Below, piece by piece: positions 31,581 through 42,598 of a stretch of 64,000 nt of DNA; the first letter of the stretch is position 1, and each line of letters opens with the position of its first letter. Made by a program: the position numbers and the translations under genes. Source of the DNA: Chlorops oryzae (Eukaryota; Arthropoda; Insecta; Diptera; Chloropidae); assembly GCA_020466095.1 (NCBI GenBank), contig CM035807.1, positions 37,788,135 to 37,852,134 on the forward strand, read 5' to 3'. The notes below the pieces were generated by a model that saw only the letters and a list, made by a program, of their open reading frames with translations, searched no databases and was not told the DNA's origin.

Positions 31581-34429
31581 CCTCCCGAGTACGTAAAACT
31601 GTCAATGTCAATTTTTCAAGGACGATATTATAAAAACTTGTCCACTTGCCCTCTCACATCCAATGCTCTTTCCATTTTCTTCTACAAACTGATTATATAC
31701 AAAAAGCTCCAACGTTCAGTCAGGAATTTAAAAACATACGAATGTAAGTTAGAGAATCCGCTAACAGACGGTTCATATAAATTTTCAGGCGAGTATTTTG
31801 TTCGAAAATTCCACTATTCTAATTTTATTTTTTTTTAATTGTGTCTTCTTATCCTCCCTTCTTAAGAGTTTTCTATGTATCTCTAAACGGCATTCCATCA
31901 GCTTTGGTTCATCTCGGGAGCAATTTTATGTTCGAACGACGGCAAAACTTTATTCCGTTCAATTATCGAAATGAAGTCAATGAAAGTTACGTCCGCCAAA
32001 TAGTCTCTACGTTCTGTAAATGGTACAAACATGCTATATCCATGGAAAATCTTTGCTCATCCATTACCATTTGCACTCGTGGTAGTGATTAGCAGTGAAA
32101 ATTATAAGCGCCGTCTAATTATAAAGTCGGATGCGGTTTTTTACCCCACAAGGACATTCCGCGCTTTGTGCGGCGCGCCGCGGCGCTACGGTTTTAGATT
32201 CTCCGCGAGTGAATATTTAATTTAATTAACAGCAACGATTTAAATCGTCTCCATTATCAACGAAGCAGCACAGATTTTGGTCGCTGCTGAAATTTATTGT
32301 TATGACACAGCCGGAATTTTATAGAAATGGAATATTACGAAACATTTTACGACGTTTCGCCTTCAGGAAAACAATTGCCTCGGCTAGAGGATGCTTAAAA
32401 TATTCATCATTATTTCCAAGCACACATTTGATTAGCTTTGTCAATTGCTAAGCGATTAGCCACACCCCCCAAACGAAAATCGCATCTATATTCATTAAAT
32501 GAATAAGTTCGTACAAGTTGAAAACGCTGCACTCATATAATAAGTGAAAATATGTTTGCTTCCTGCTACGCTTCGTGAATGTTACGAAAAAGCAAAGATG
32601 CTCTCTCCTTCCGAAACACCAGAAGAAAAACAAAATTCCGAAAAAATTCCACACAAATGTGGCGAGGGGTATCGTTTTCACATGTGCACTGGGCGGGCTG
32701 CTCGACTGACCTTCTCAGAGTTCCGTGACGACAACCCCTTTCCTTTCGAAGAATCGCAGTGGCTCTTAACATCCTTTCTCACTTTTCTTCTTCATGACAT
32801 GCTCTAAGTAAGTTCGAACGGAGAAATTGTTTTCTCCAGGGACAACAATTCGCCACGAGGGTTAACTTCAATGTGACTCTATAAGCGAATTTTTGTCGTG
32901 CTTTGTTTGGTGCCGCATTCCAGCAAGCACTTCCATAACCCAAGTCACATCGTACGGGCGAAGACTAGTTTGAACAAGTGTACTAACAATGTAAGTTGTT
33001 AGATGTGGTTAAACTACCATAAATCAAATTGCCTTCGTTTGTTGACACATCCCTTTAGCGCTGAAAAATAGCCAACAACGTATGGACCAGCCCATTGAAG
33101 CAGAGCTTCCCAAACATTTTAACACGATTCCCTCATGCCGATGCACAAATCCTCATTCCCTTCTATTTTTGCCTTGCGTTGATAGCTGCCACCAGGCTTT
33201 GGTGCCATAGTCCGAATTTCGTATGGTTATTTCATTTTACTGCATTATATGCTCATACGTTGCCATGCGCATCTTTTTCATATACTCGTACATATTAAAA
33301 TTAATTCGGAATTCATGAAAGTTGAGATATACAAATTTTGATTCGTGAGCGCTGCCCATCCCACCAAAATTCATAGCGCACACCGCTCCGACGCCACTGA
33401 ACTCTGATTACAAGAAATGTAACGAAAATCGACTGAATCATAATAATTTTTGCAAATAGATTGAAAACTCAGAACTGATTGGGAATTTCTGCAATAGTAT
33501 CAAAGCGAAGGTTGGCAGCTTGTCGCCAAATTTGGTCAGCTTGAAATGGCTACAGGATGACCACAAGAGAAGTGTTCTTGTGGTTAATAAATGGCCTTAA
33601 GCAAGCTAAATGAAATGGTTAACGCAGTATTTGTCACGATTATTTGATATTAGAGACAACCTGTTTTTTAAGAATTCGAAGCTTTTGACTTAGAAAGTGT
33701 AACAGCGCATTTGAATCAAAAATATGTAGCTTAACTGCTTCCATTACGTAGTTTACAAGCAATATATTATATTATCATTTCCGGGCTTCTACTTTATGCT
33801 CTTTAATAATGTTTACATCGTAAAAGAGTCTAAATAACTATGGAAATGAAACAAAAACAATTAATCTTAGTGAAATCAAGTGAGTTTCCCCAAAGAGTAT
33901 TGATATATTTTTGTTTGACTTTTTCTACTTTTTTCGAATTCTCGAACATTTTCATTCTTAAAATTTATGACTGCTTCGATGGGGTAATAAACCAGATATA
34001 ATTGATTTGGTAACTACGAAAATTTAAGCAAAAGCTAAGAATTTACTTAAACCGGTCTGGTAACTACCACCCTAGAAGTAAAACAAAAATGGTCTCTTCA
34101 GTTTTTCTTCAATCTATTGCTATAACAATTAATTTAAAAATAAGTAAAATCTAGCTGCAGAGAAATAATTTGAGTTTTTCGATGACCGCACAGTTGAAAG
34201 TTCGCTTTAGTTGCACCTCACAGAGTCTCAAGATTGACTAAAAGATTGGCCATATATTAATGTTTTTTACCGTATAAACGGGGATTGAATTCATGAATAT
34301 TTAAAAATTTTAAATCATAAAATAGCTTAGAGCTTGTATTTTTATAAAATCTGACTATATTTTCAACATTTGTGTCGCATAAGGATTATGGTCCTGGTAA
34401 AGTAGGGGTTAAATGGGAGGAAAAGTGTA
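31581..34429. other. long stretch without recognised genes or repeats
   Basis: 32150-32185 has a GC-rich palindromic run (GCGGCGCGCCGCGGCGC). 32540-33070 is more balanced in composition and free of the window's repeats, and may be older unique DNA. The 87-codon frame at 32544-32807 and the 68-codon frame opposite it have no recognisable domain. Confidence 0.35.
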
Positions 34430-35290
34430 GAAATGGACAAAATTTAAAAATCATATGAAAAAAGGTTTCTAAATTTTTTGATATTTTATTACTTTGAATA
34501 CGCACTACAATTGAAAAATAAATCAAGTAAAACTGTTTGCCTATTCGGAAGTTATGAGAGTTTTTCTATACACCGAGAGAAAAAGGTTGTAATATTAACT
34601 GAAAAAATGGTTAAAATAACCGAGTTCACCTTGGTTGCAGTAACTGTCACGCGGTTAAATCAACTGTCGCAAGGAAAATGCCTAGCACCAGCGACTGGGA
34701 AAAAAAAATTAAATTTTTTACTTTGGCTTTTTTTATTTATCTATTTTTATAAATATTATTTTTAATTATGATTATATTTTTTGTTTATTTATTTGTTTTT
34801 ATGTAATTTTTTTATATTTTCTTTAAATTTTCTCGCCTGACCTCCAAGAGTTCGCTACGCTAAACAAACGAGTTCAATTTTTTGGTCATAATGCTCACTT
34901 GAGCTATGGTTGCTCAAGTTTTGGGAAAGGTGCTTAAAGAATTGTTTTACTCTCAAATTTTTTTGAAAATGAACCATTAAAAAAATAATAAAAGAATAAA
35001 GCCTTAAAAATTGGAAAAAAATTTTTGTCTTCAAAACAAATACACTATGACCAAAAAAACTGTAATAAAAAAAAAAAATTCAGAAAAATTTTTCTATTAA
35101 AAACAATTTGCTTCCGATACACAACTTTGGCAGACCATATAACTAAAAGTTTAACAAATAAAACCAAAACCTTTTGGAATTCTCGTAGTCAGACTGTTGA
35201 TTAATTAATGTCATAAAAAGCGTTTTTGTTTTTGAAATTTGGATTTTTGTGCCTTTGCCGCTACGCGTTACACTGTGCGCCGTCGCCACG
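34430..35290. repeat. decayed dispersed repeat with ACACCGAGAG end
   Basis: GGTTTCTAAATTTTTTGATA (34466) and TTCGGAAGTTATGA (34542) match blocks at 27194-27297. TATACACCGAGAGAAAAAGG at 34569 resembles the left end of the 11107 MITE. ACACTGTGCGCCGTCG is at 35271. No coding content recognised. Confidence 0.4.
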
Positions 35291-35439
35291 GAGGAATTAT
35301 ATGGTATATAAAATAAAGTGCGACAGGAAAGAAGGGGAAACATGCGATATGCTCTCCATGAGAGGAACAAAGAGGACACTACAAATTATAAAATCTTGCA
35401 TAAGAACGATGCCAAAAAATAAAAGAACATGATATTGTG

Positions 35440-35700
35440 GGTCAGTGTGCTCCGAAAAAATGTTAGGGGGACAAGGTAATGGGGTTCGGTCATACATTTG
35501 ACTCCTCTAGGGGCACTCTGGGGCTAGTTAGGACGATGGGGGTAAAAGTTATAAAAATATTATCTTTGTAAGGGGCACCCTTAAGGAGGGGTGATAGAGG
35601 GTAGGTATGGTCCGAAAAATTGTTTGGGGGGAAAATTTAATGGGGGCTGGTCTTACATTTCACCCCTCTACGAGCGGCTCTGGGACAGTTATAAAAGTTT
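35440..35700 (+). repeat. two diverged tandem units of about 165 bp
   Basis: CTCCGAAAAAATGTTAGGGG...CTCTGGGGCTAGTTA (from 35450) is repeated as GTCCGAAAAATTGTTTGGGG...CTCTGGGACAGTTA (from 35610). Both include TACATTT-ACCCCTCTA-like segments. The overlapping frames at 35591-35930 are products of this repeat. Confidence 0.6.
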
Positions 35701-37009
35701 TCATGTATTTTTTCAATTTTTACAGGACATCAAGGACGATGCGCCCCCACCAAACGACTTCCGATTCGGGACTTCTGGAACAAAAAAATTTTGTTTTGTT
35801 ATTTCTAACATGTTCCGTTGCCGGAACACCAAAAAACCAAACTTTAAAATTAAGGGCCACCCTAATGAGCATACAGCTGAGAATGTTGAGATTGTTGACC
35901 AACAGTGAAAATAAAACAAGATCTACTTGACGGGAAATCTATTGCAAATGTCTACCTACCTATAAAAATTCCCAAATTAATTCCTGATAACGAGAAATAA
36001 TTTAAATAATATTATGGATAACGAAAACAGTAAGTGATTGAAAATGATTGACAGTATTGAATGATGAATTCAGAGATTCCAAAAAAAAAAATCAAACAAA
36101 ATCAATTCAAACGAACAATAAGTATCTACCCTGAATAGTTCACCACAGTTCGACGAAACGTTAGGAGAAAAATGAAAGAAACCTTTTTATTTTATATTAT
36201 ATTTTTCTTTTTTATTTGCAAGTTCTACTCGCCAAAATAAGAAATGATTTTTATTGGAGCATGTGGAAAATGATCGTCACGCAGCGAAATGCATTTAAAT
36301 ATTTCCTAGTGTGTTAGGCCTGAAAAATCACTCTGGGGCTTAAATGCGGACTGTTGCCATTGCATTTAATACTTTGCATGACTCTTGGCACTGTAATTTT
36401 AACGCCGTTATCCAGGCACATGTTCATTAAAGTGCATACGCCGTACCCGCTCAATTAGACTTAGCGAATTTGCAACTTAATGCGAAATGTCATGAACTTG
36501 AGGAGCATATGAGAAGCCACCATGGATTTGAGTTTCACCTATGTTATTATGTGCCATTACATTTATGAGCCATAATTGCATCCTTGAGCAAAGTGCAGAT
36601 CGTTCCTTACACTATTTGTTGAAAAATATATAAATGTAAGGCACTTCCTTTTATACTTAAAAAATTGCACTCTTTTCTTTCCGTTCGTCGTATGGAATTT
36701 GAAAAAAGGCTAGAAAGTACAAGATCCGGTTTTTGGAAGGCAAATGCTTGCGATATTCAATCATTCCACATCATGAGGGTGCATTTCAGATTGTGTTTGA
36801 TGCTTAAGATGCTTTGAGACCGAAAAAGGGTCATTTAAAAACAAATTCATGGTTGGAAACTGCCAAGCAAGCAACATACACCGTAATGGTCAATATTGAA
36901 GGAAAACGGTGCCAACAAATTATTTGCCCCGAAATGCAATTATTTAGTTTTTTTATAAGCATAAGGCATTATTTGACTATTCTATTACAAATTGCACCTT
37001 AAACATGCA
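35701..37009. other. non-coding, nothing recognised
   Basis: No gene or repeat recognised; frames shorter than 65 codons. Confidence 0.4.
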
Positions 37010-37166
37010 TTTTTGTAAACGGACGGACGGACAGACGGACATGTCTAAAGCGATTCAGTTTTTGATCCTGATCATTTCTATATATATTTTTCTATATCTC
37101 TGGAGCTTAATTCTCCCTGTTACAAGATTTGCACAAAACTAATATACCCCGCTTACGCTGGGTATA
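37010..37166 (-). mobile_element. mini-me/DINE-1-like subfamily B, head fragment
   Basis: The minus strand starts TATACCCAGCGTAAGCGGGG and runs through the core (TTTTTGATCCTGATCA in plus reading) to a (GTCY)n tract at 37015-37040, where it stops. It faces the complete B copy that follows. Confidence 0.8.
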
Positions 37167-37348
37167 AAAAGGAAACATAAGTTTGAAAGTAAATGCAACT
37201 TACTTCATAAAAACTCATCATTTGTGAAAACACGTGAAGCACACATCAGCGCCCTGATGTCTTTGTAGCTCATAAGCCTCAATCTTGGGTAATTTTTAGA
37301 CCAATATTTTCTCCAAACATTTTGATTTTTACTTGTAAGTCGATTTTT

Positions 37349-37980
37349 TATACCCATCGTAAGAAGGGTACATTAGTTTTGTGCAAATCTTGTAACAGCC
37401 AGAACTAAGCTCCGTAGATATAGACATACATATATATTCTTGATCAGGATCAAAAACTGAATCGATTTCGACATGTCCGTCTGTCCGTCCGTCCGTGGTC
37501 GGATCTCCTAAGAAACGGCTGGACCAAACAAGTCGATACTTGGCACACAGGTATATCGGGATCCGAGTATGATCCGAAGTCAAAATGGGAGACATCTGCC
37601 AACTGCCACGCCCACAAGTGAATTTAACGTGTTTTTAGTAAAATGCTTGTAACTTGCGAACCACTCAACACATTCCATTGATATTTGGTGTACTGGTAAA
37701 CTACGAAAAGGAACATATCCTGGAAAAAAATGGACGCCGTCCTCCTCTAGCCACGCCCAAAAATAAGGGCTTATCGTCACTTGTGAAGTCTAAAGCGTAA
37801 AAGCTTCAAATTCGAATTATAGATTGACCAAGGCGAAAGAAAGGTGTAGGAAAAAAATGTATGTGGCCCGCCCACTGCCACGCCCACAAATGGAGAGGGA
37901 AAATATAGTGCGCCAATAATGTCGGGACGCTGGGTATTTCAAAGTCGGGCTTGATCGACTTTAGCTTTCTTACTTGTTTT
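37349..37980 (+). mobile_element. mini-me/DINE-1-like subfamily B, full length
   Basis: Head TATACCCATCGTAAGAAGGG, TATATATTCTTGATCAGGAT core, GACATGTCCGTCTGTCCGTC tract at 37471-37495, three TGCCACGCCCA boxes, and GACGCTGGGTATTTC near the end. It finishes with the hairpin AAGTCG-ggcttgat-CGACTT and TAGCTTTCTTACTTGTTTT. ATACCC(A)GCGT near the head pairs with ACGCTGGGTAT near the tail (subterminal inverted repeat). No coding capacity. Confidence 0.88.
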
Positions 37981-38432
37981 AAATGTGTACCAAACCGAAA
38001 ATTTCACTACTTCCGAAGCGTTGAAACTGCATCCTGCGGCAACTCGCATTGATTGCGCTTACTTCTATTGAAGTATGTAAGGAGATGGCGGCTGACTATG
38101 CTTAAATCAAGTGTTGTTCATTAGGGAAAGGAGTGAATGACCCTAGTCAAACTTCATTTGAGAAAAGGGTACATGCTGTCTAGCTGAAATGGATCAAACC
38201 ATCATGATTATTTATTTTGGAATAAGAGAACAAGATGCTAATAACTGAAAATATAATATGAAAAAAGTAGTTTATGCTGCTAATGCGAATGAAACCTTAA
38301 TTTGAAAATAAAGGGAAATAAAAAGAAAAATTTCTTCGTTTTTTATTTTCAAATTTACAGGGTTTTTAATATGATGTACACAGCGATGCCAGACTCCGAT
38401 TTTTTTGTCCATGCGAAATAAAATGTTTGTCA
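37981..38432. other. non-coding, nothing recognised
   Basis: CAGCGATGCCAGACTCC at 38384 resembles a hAT-type end (compare GGCATCACTG at 40663); otherwise nothing. Confidence 0.35.
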
Positions 38433-38642
38433 GGGGCTATCTCCAGTTCTGTCATAAAGATCATATAAAACAAGTAAGGGTGCTATAGTCAGGCGAGCCT
38501 GACAATAAAATACCCCACACAGAACGCATGTTCAAATAATTATACCCGACACACTCTGCGTCAAGGGTATATTGCGTTTGTGTTGTTTTTTTATGAAGTT
38601 TTTCATTTCTCTTTCATTTCTAACAGAACTGGAGATAGCCCC
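38433..38642. repeat. inverted-repeat element holding two fused mini-me termini
   Basis: GGGGCTATCTCCAGTTCTGT at 38433-38452 is repeated inverted, 20 of 20 bases, at 38623-38642. Between them, 38469-38585 joins a subfamily A tail on the minus strand (ACAAGTAAGGGTGCTATAGT, hairpin, ATACCCCACACAG) directly to a subfamily A head on the plus strand (TATACCCGACACACTCTG), with no interior. Confidence 0.7.
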
Positions 38643-39606
38643 TTATGGGCTCTGTGCAGGTATGCAGGAAGTAAATTTCCTATACTAAACAATGCAAAAA
38701 AAACGAAGAAGTACTTTGAGTTACTTCTAATACTTCAACGAATACGCAGATTAAAAGCAATCGAACATGCAGGGTTGCATTTAAGTCATACATTTTCTAT
38801 ATTTCTGTCTACCTCTCATCGAAATTTCAACTCTGATTTCCTTTCTTCACAAGAACGAGCTCTATACTTCTTACATACAAATATGCGTAGAGCCCATTAA
38901 GAATAAATTTTTTGTTCGTTTAAAAAAGTAAACTCCTACTTACTAATAAAAACATTATCCACAAAACCGATGTAAATTAAAATTAAAAACAATTGTAAAT
39001 TTTAATCGTTAAATTTGTCGACCAAAAAACTCGCACCTATAACACATAAACTTAGGAAACTTGGTCAAAGGAACACTAATAAGAAGACAAATTATGTTCG
39101 CTAAGAATATTTATTTCTCTATTTACAGTTTTTGCTATAAATAATATTCAACATTATAAACATATTGAAGATAAACCACACATTTACGCTAGTTATTGCA
39201 AATCGCGGAAAAAACGGGGAAAACAAAAAATTAAATGGGAAAACCATTGCGGTTGGAGCAAAAAAACGGGAATTCGCTTCGCAAAATCCTGGCAACGCTG
39301 GATGTACATATCTCCCTCTGTCCCTCTCTCTCTCTCTCTATCTTTCTATCTATCTCTCTCTCTGCGTCGGTTTCGTTCAGTTTCCTTTGATCCGGTGCAA
39401 AAAAAGTATGGGTAATTTTATATCGAAATTTATGCACTACATTTAAGGTATATTTACTACTTATGAGAATTAAAATCGTGTTTTCCCTCTTCCAGTACCA
39501 TGCATGACACTTTTTGCTGTATCTAGTCGCGTGTTCCCTAAGTGTTGTAAAGAAACTTGGTTTTTTTTAAGTCATGAATAAGACTGCAATTTTAAGTTAC
39601 TTTTAT
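38643..39606. other. non-coding; one (TC)n microsatellite
   Basis: 39311-39365 is an imperfect CTCTCT/TATC microsatellite. The frames across it (93 codons plus strand) are low-complexity. Otherwise nothing recognised. Confidence 0.5.
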
Positions 39607-40476
39607 TATACCCGACACACTCTGTGTCGAGGGTATATTGCGTTTGTTGGGTTGTGTGTAACACCCAGAACCAGTCGAGATAGACTATACAAATGTATAT
39701 AGAAATGATCAGTGTCACCAGGAGATTCGATTTAGACATGTCCGTCTGTCCGTCTGTCTGTCTGTCCGTCTGTCCGTCTGTCCTCTGTCTGTATACAGTT
39801 ATCTTATCGAAGGAGTTGAGCTATCTTGACAAAATTTTGTATGCGTGCTCACGGGGACATGAGTAAGACTAAGTTCGAGAATGGACCCGATCGGACCATT
39901 TTTAGGGGTACCTCCAGTACTAGGGTCTGTTACGAAAATCACAAAAACTGCTCTAAAATCGGAGTTTTTCAAGAATTTTGATGAAATTTGGCATTTGAAC
40001 ATATTTTAGGCCAATTAATGTGATTTACAAAAATCAGAAAAATGGGCGTGGCAGAAGGGCGTTTTTCGAAAATTGTCTCCTACTCCCGAAACGCCTATGG
40101 GACTTGAACGAAAATTGGCACTTATACTTCCTTTGTTACCATAAACATCCTGCCCAAAAATTTTCTGGATTGGTTCATTATTAAGGGTACCTCCAGTACT
40201 AGGGTCTGTCACAAAAATCCGAAAACTGCCCCAAAATCTGACTTTTTCCAAACTTAGAATTTGCGCGTATATTTAAGCCTCCGATTAGAATTCCGAAAAA
40301 TTGGAAAAGTGGGCGTGGCAAAGGGGCGGTTTGCATAAAGAAATTTAAAAAAATGCGGTATATGGGGACCCTATGGCCTTAAACAACTCCTGATATTAAA
40401 AATTATTTGAATATGTGTGTCTGTGTCGGGTATTCTATTGTCAGGCTTGCCTGACTATAACACCCTTACTTGTTTT
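39607..40476 (+). mobile_element. mini-me/DINE-1-like subfamily A, full length
   Basis: About 870 bp: palindromic head TATACCCGACACACTCTGTG + TCGAGGGTATA, AACCAGTCGAGATAGAC, GACATGTCCGTCTGTCCGTC and a long (GTCY)n tract to 39788. The body has GTACTAGGGTCTGT twice and two GTGGGCGTGGC boxes. The tail is TGTGTCGGGTAT, hairpin GTCAGGC-TT-GCCTGAC and ACTATAACACCCTTACTTGT. Minus-strand frames in it are not genes. Confidence 0.9.
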
Positions 40477-41034
40477 TTGTTATTTTCTTGATACTTTTAT
40501 TAAAATATTGTTTTTAAATCCAATGTTCAATTTTGAAATCGGTACCCCCATATTTTCAAAAAATCATTCTGGGTTTTTTCGTGGGTTTTTAGTTTTTGAA
40601 AATGGGGAAAAGTGGGTTTTTTTCCAATATATGAGGGTTTTTTTATCGATAAAATCTGGCATCACTGATCCGGTGTGTCCGGAGCCTGAATGGTTTTTTT
40701 TGGCAATAAACATGTCACCAGTGATGCCACTCGCTAAAAAAATAATGTATCAAAACAATTTTTCAAAAGTATCAAAAAGTATCACCATTTCTTAAGAAAA
40801 GTATCAAAAGTGTAATTTGATAACGCCAATGAAAATGTCCATTAAAAAATTGAGGAAACTCTACTAAAATAAGAAATGAAAACTCTTTACTTTCTTCCGG
40901 GCGCATAAGAATTTCAAAAAAACTTCAAAGTCTTCATTTTCACAATTTCAAACGATAAAATTAAAAAAGGAACAAAAACAGCTATTCATATGGTTACAAA
41001 CATAACAAACGGGCTTAAAATGCACATATGTACA
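40477..41034. other. two outward-facing hAT-like ends
   Basis: GGCATCACTG (40663-40672) and CAGTGATGCCACTC (from 40719) are the right end of one element and the left end of another. The second is followed by repeated GTATCAAAA words. Partner ends not located with confidence. Confidence 0.35.
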
Positions 41035-41540
41035 TTAGGCCGGGTCGATTTGTATGGGTAAAAAAAAACTAAGAAATCGTACCCCCGGAAATGAAACTTC
41101 AGACAATTCTAAGCATTTTTTCCCAAGAAACCATGGGTATAAAATGAAACGTAGATCCGCGCTGAACGATGGGAAGGTTTTTACCATACATACATATGTT
41201 ATTAACAGGGATTGGATTAACATATTTGAAAATATTTAAAAATATGTAAACAAATACTTTGAATATACATGTATTTTACATATTTTTTTTAAATATTTTC
41301 AAATATGTTAAATCCGATCCCTGTTAATAACACTGTGGTTGTCGAAAAAAATGTTCATCGTGCAAACCGGCGCAGTCGGGTCCGGCTCGGTCCCCCGAGT
41401 ACAACAGTACCAAGCACTAGTCTAGGTTAGCTCGAGTTTGCGAAATATTCGAAATTTTTTGCCAACATTTTTTTTTAGAATTGTCTGAAGTTTCATTTCC
41501 GGGGGTACGATTTTTTATCCAAAAAATCGACCCGGCCTAA
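41035..41540. mobile_element. 506-bp foldback element, TTAGGCCGGGTCGATTT ends
   Basis: Ends TTAGGCCGGGTCGATTT and AAATCGACCCGGCCTAA are perfect inverses. The arms continue through GTACCCCCGGAAATGAAACT and CAGACAATTCTAA. TGTACA stands outside each end (41029-41034, 41541-41546). A second palindrome is nested inside at 41206-41323. Confidence 0.8.
41206..41323. mobile_element. 118-bp nested palindrome at a TTAA site
   Basis: Starts CAGGGATTGGATTAACATAT and ends with its near-perfect inverse (ATGTTAAATCCGATCCCTG). TTAA directly flanks both ends (41202-41205, 41324-41327). Removing it leaves GTTATTAATAAC. TTAA targeting suggests piggyBac-type, but TTAA is itself a palindrome and could belong to the ends. 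Confidence 0.65.
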
Positions 41541-41784
41541 TGTACATACTTCAATTCAAGGTGTACAAATCAAAAAAAAAAAAAAACACAGATCAGTGAT
41601 ATCAAACGAAATGGGAATGTCAAGATCCGTTTAGTTCTAATCAAGGTGTATTTAACAAGGTGATATCAATATTACAACAAGAACAATAAATCTGAAACTA
41701 AACGGTCAAATTATATGAAATTTTTAGAGTTTTTAGTTTCTTTGCAACAACAAAGCAATGTGTTTGTTTTAGATTTGTGTTTTT

Positions 41785-42406
41785 TATACCCAGCGTAAGC
41801 AGGGTATATTAGTTTTGTGCGAGTCTTGTAACAGCCAGAACTAAGCTCCGTAGATATAGACATACATATATATTCTTGATCAGGATCAAAAACTGAATCG
41901 ATGTAGACATGTCCGTCTGTCCGTCCGTCTGACCGTTTGTCCGTCCGTCTGTGTTCGGAAGTCGAAATTTGGCACACAGGTATATCGGGATTCAATTATG
42001 ATGCTAAGGAAAAATGAGAGCCATCCGCCCACTGCCACGCCCACAAATAATTTTAATATGTTTTCAGTCAAATGCTTGTAACTTGCGAACCACTCAACAC
42101 ATTCCATTGATATTTGGTGTACTGGTAAACTACGAAAAGGGACATATCCTGGAAAAAAATGGACGCCGTCCTCCTCGAGACACGCCCACAAATAAGGGCT
42201 TATCGTCACTTGTGAAGTTAAAGGCGTAGAAGCTTCAAATTCGCAACATAGGTTTACTAAGGCGAATGAAAGGTGTAGGAAAAAAATTTATGTGGCGCGC
42301 CCACTGCCACGCCCACAAATGGAGAGGCAAAACATAGTCCACCAATAATATCGTGACGCTGGGTATTTCAAAGTCGGGCTTGACCGACTTTTGCTTTCTT
42401 ACTTGT
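41785..42406 (+). mobile_element. mini-me/DINE-1-like subfamily B, full length
   Basis: TATACCCAGCGTAAGCAGGG head, GATCAGGATCAAAAACTG core, GTCCGTCTGTCCGTCCGTCT tract, CACGCCCACAAAT boxes, GACGCTGGGTAT. The tail hairpin AAGTCGG-gcttga-CCGACTT is followed by TTGCTTTCTTACTTGT. Compared with 37349 it lacks a short segment after the GTCY tract. Confidence 0.9.
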
Positions 42407-42598
42407 CATATTTGAAAATTTGCCCCAAAATTCCTCAATGTCATCGATTATCTTTACGTTTTTATCAAATGCAAGTATATTGATTAAAACTTCTTTCATT
42501 ATAGCTACAGCTATAGCTACTCAAAACCGATGTCTGAAGTAAAAACGATAGAGATTCATTACTTTTACTGATTGACGCAGCCGATCCGGTTGTTTTTT
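42407..42598. other. non-coding spacer
   Basis: Short AT-rich spacer between two mini-me-like copies; nothing seen. Confidence 0.5.

Noticed and set aside
39721..40251. Minus-strand frames within mini-me copies (for example 39799-40002, 40015-40251)
   Set aside because: They recur in all copies of the repeat with shifting frames; repeat-derived.
38384..40672. One 2.3-kb hAT element from CAGCGATGCC to GGCATCACTG
   Set aside because: The 8 bases outside the ends (GATGTACA and ATCCGGTG) do not match, so the two ends probably belong to different insertions.
41202..41327. 8-bp duplication GTTATTAA around the inner palindrome
   Set aside because: The right flank is the inverse, TTAATAAC, not a direct repeat; TTAA targeting is the better reading.
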